From CAIOHW01 sp046317855 (GTDB taxonomy: Bacteria > Bdellovibrionota > UBA1018), in NCBI GenBank assembly GCA_046317855.1, contig JBKCVM010000150.1:1-8355 (forward strand): DNA of 8,355 nucleotides, read 5' to 3'. This document shows, one piece after another, positions 7,001-8,355 of the stretch. The translations under genes were made by a program, and so were the position numbers. Positions within the stretch are counted from its first letter, which is position 1, and every line of letters starts with the position of its first letter. The notes below the pieces were generated by a model. That model worked only from the letters and a program-made list of their open reading frames with translations, had not been told where the DNA came from and ran no database searches.

Positions 7001-8314
7001 ATGAAAGCACGCATTGCACTCATGGTGCTGGCACTGAGCCCGATGGCCGTTCTGGGGCATGCTGAGCAGACACCGCCCAAAAACCAAGATGTTTGCTCGA
7101 CCCCTGAAAGCCAACTCGAGCCTACACAAGTGACGCAGCTTCAGCCGCTCTGTGAAGCAGCAAGAAAAGCAGAAAAAGCTGCCAAAAATCAGCAAATCCT
7201 AGCTAGCGTCCAAGCGGCAGTCACGGCCACTTGTGCAGCAGCCTGCTTGGCAGCTCACAATATAGGGCCTGTGGCCAACGGCTGGTGCACCACTGCTGCA
7301 AGCGGTGCTGCAGCTTACTCGTTCATCAAGGCCAAAGAGGTCTTAGAGAAAATCATGGCCCTCACGGGGCCAGCCATCATGGTGGCGGGCGGCGGCGAGA
7401 GCGCCTTTGATTTTAAGACGGTGGGCGACAAGCCCGGAGCAGACGGAAAACCTCCGGCCAAAACGCAATCTAAGGCCTCGTGTTTTACAGCAGCTTTGTC
7501 TGCCGTGAGTACTTACATGTCGTATGACGGGGCCAAGCAGTCTAAAGAGACTGCCAAGCAAAATCGCAAGGCAGCAAATTCACTGCGCGGTAGCATGAGG
7601 TCCAACATTTCACTTGCTTCAGTTTCTGCGGCTGGCGGGCAACAAATCTCGGGCTCCACGGGAGGCAATGCCCAGGCCAAATTGGCGGGTCGAAAGGCAT
7701 TGGATTCTGATTCATCAGGTGGAGGCCTGGATCCCTGCGATGGTCCTTCAAGCTTTGGGGCCAATGTGAGTTGTGCGCTCTCGCAGCCTGGAAATCAGCT
7801 TCCGCCGTTTGTTTCTTCACCTGACTTTCAAGACGTCCTCGAAAAGTTGAGTGGGGTCTCGGGAGATCGCCTCATGGGCCTGAACAATCCCCAGTCCATC
7901 ATGCAGGCAGCGCTGGGACGAACGCTCACTCCGCAGGGACAAGACCAGTTTGCGTCGATTCTTAAGGATGTTGAAGCAAGCATCGGCCAGTCCGAAGCAG
8001 CTTCTGCCTATGCGGGTGGTGGAGGCGGCCGCAAAAGCGGCGGAGATTCGGGGCTTCCGGACATTAATTCGTTTATCGACAAACTGATCCCCGGCGAAGG
8101 CCAAACCGACGCCGCCGCAAACGGAGTGAATGAAGTGGAGTTTGGACCGGGCAGAGAGATCGCCTCCCGCGCAGGCGACGAAGAGGATCGCCGAGTGAGC
8201 CTCTTTTCAAGAGTGAGTGGTCGGTACCGCCTCACCGTCAGCCGCGTCAACTCCCGAGCCATCGAAATGGAACAACGTCGCCTCGAACAGGCCCGTCCAC
8301 GTACGGCACAGTGA
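7001..8314 (+). CDS. Secreted six-to-eight-cysteine protein with shared C-terminal tail
   Basis: I do not recognise a named family. The 437-residue protein has a short Sec signal peptide (likely cleavage after GHA at 19-21). Its Cys at 32, 51, 78, 82, 96 and 161 match the six of the upstream paralogue, with the second-to-third spacing (27) and the CxxxC pair identical; C246 and C258 are extra. Shared blocks are VQAAVTATCAAACLA (70-84), ASCFTAALSAVSTYMSYDGAK (159-179) with a Lys-rich helix, LPPFVSSPDF...LEKLSG (267-324) and DRRVSLFSRVSGRY (396-409). A short Gly-rich hinge (339-351) and PDINSFIDKLI (353-363) followed by EFG (380-382) match the tail of the large protein at 2764, so this gene carries elements of both partners. 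The Arg/Glu-rich end after 409 is longer than in the others. It acts outside the inner membrane; the role is unknown. It is likely the third gene of an operon. Confidence 0.92.
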   Translation: MKARIALMVLALSPMAVLGHAEQTPPKNQDVCSTPESQLEPTQVTQLQPLCEAARKAEKAAKNQQILASVQAAVTATCAAACLAAHNIGPVANGWCTTAASGAAAYSFIKAKEVLEKIMALTGPAIMVAGGGESAFDFKTVGDKPGADGKPPAKTQSKASCFTAALSAVSTYMSYDGAKQSKETAKQNRKAANSLRGSMRSNISLASVSAAGGQQISGSTGGNAQAKLAGRKALDSDSSGGGLDPCDGPSSFGANVSCALSQPGNQLPPFVSSPDFQDVLEKLSGVSGDRLMGLNNPQSIMQAALGRTLTPQGQDQFASILKDVEASIGQSEAASAYAGGGGGRKSGGDSGLPDINSFIDKLIPGEGQTDAAANGVNEVEFGPGREIASRAGDEEDRRVSLFSRVSGRYRLTVSRVNSRAIEMEQRRLEQARPRTAQ

Positions 8315-8355
8315 GCGCGGGCTTGGCTATCGCCGGAGAATTAGGGGTTGAACTC
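8311..8355 (+). CDS. Possible start of a further gene (partial)
   Basis: A GTG at 8311 overlaps the preceding TGA as GTGA and opens a frame running to the window edge that reads MSAGLAIAGELGVEL. The overlap resembles the coupled junctions earlier in the window, and the peptide looks protein-like. No clear ribosome binding site precedes it, the frame is also open upstream, and only 15 codons are visible, so the call is weak and no product can be named. Confidence 0.3.
   Translation, partial: MSAGLAIAGELGVEL

Noticed and set aside
8315..8355. Terminator after the 437-residue gene
   Set aside because: No GC-rich inverted repeat followed by T residues is present in the 41 bases left in the window.

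Overview
The window is a densely packed, wholly + strand stretch of a bacterial chromosome with roughly balanced to moderately high GC. It reads as two adjacent gene modules, both for exported proteins. The mix of a twin-arginine (Tat) signal, a possible lipoprotein signal and several Sec signal peptides, with 4-base stop/start overlaps and purine-rich ribosome binding sites, fits a Gram-negative bacterium. A member of the Bdellovibrionota or a neighbouring former deltaproteobacterial group is my best guess. That is a guess from protein style; no marker gene is present to prove it.

Module 1 (1-2652) is a translationally coupled run. It holds the last 24 codons of an upstream gene, a 639-residue Tat-exported protein with the DUF1501 signature motifs (74-1993), and a 220-residue putative lipoprotein (1990-2652). 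Both junctions are ATGA overlaps. The last residues of the upstream gene and of the 220-residue protein align with each other without gaps. They resemble the end segments of the DUF1592/DUF1585/DUF1800-type proteins that accompany DUF1501/DUF1552 genes in Planctomycetes and Myxococcota. The module therefore looks like a compact variant of that poorly understood pairing.

A 111-base gap (2653-2763) separates the modules. It is the only intergenic space above 30 bases and holds a G-run cluster matching the quadruplex consensus.

Module 2 (2764-8314) has three genes for large, low-complexity secreted proteins of about 896, 498 and 437 residues, spaced 25 and 24 bases apart with strong GGGG-type ribosome binding sites. 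I recognise no named family in them, but they are clearly related. The second and third are paralogues sharing a six-cysteine N-terminal region, a second helical block, a LPPxVSSPxF block and a C-terminal motif. The first shares with the third a collinear C-terminal tail of about 57 residues, and shares with both the motif [DN]Rx[VL][SN][IL]FxR[IV]xxxY. The three probably act together at the cell envelope or outside the cell; this cassette is the best candidate for an undescribed system here. A fourth gene may begin at 8311, overlapping the last stop by GTGA, and runs off the window.

No RNA genes, mobile elements, CRISPR arrays or convincing terminators were seen.
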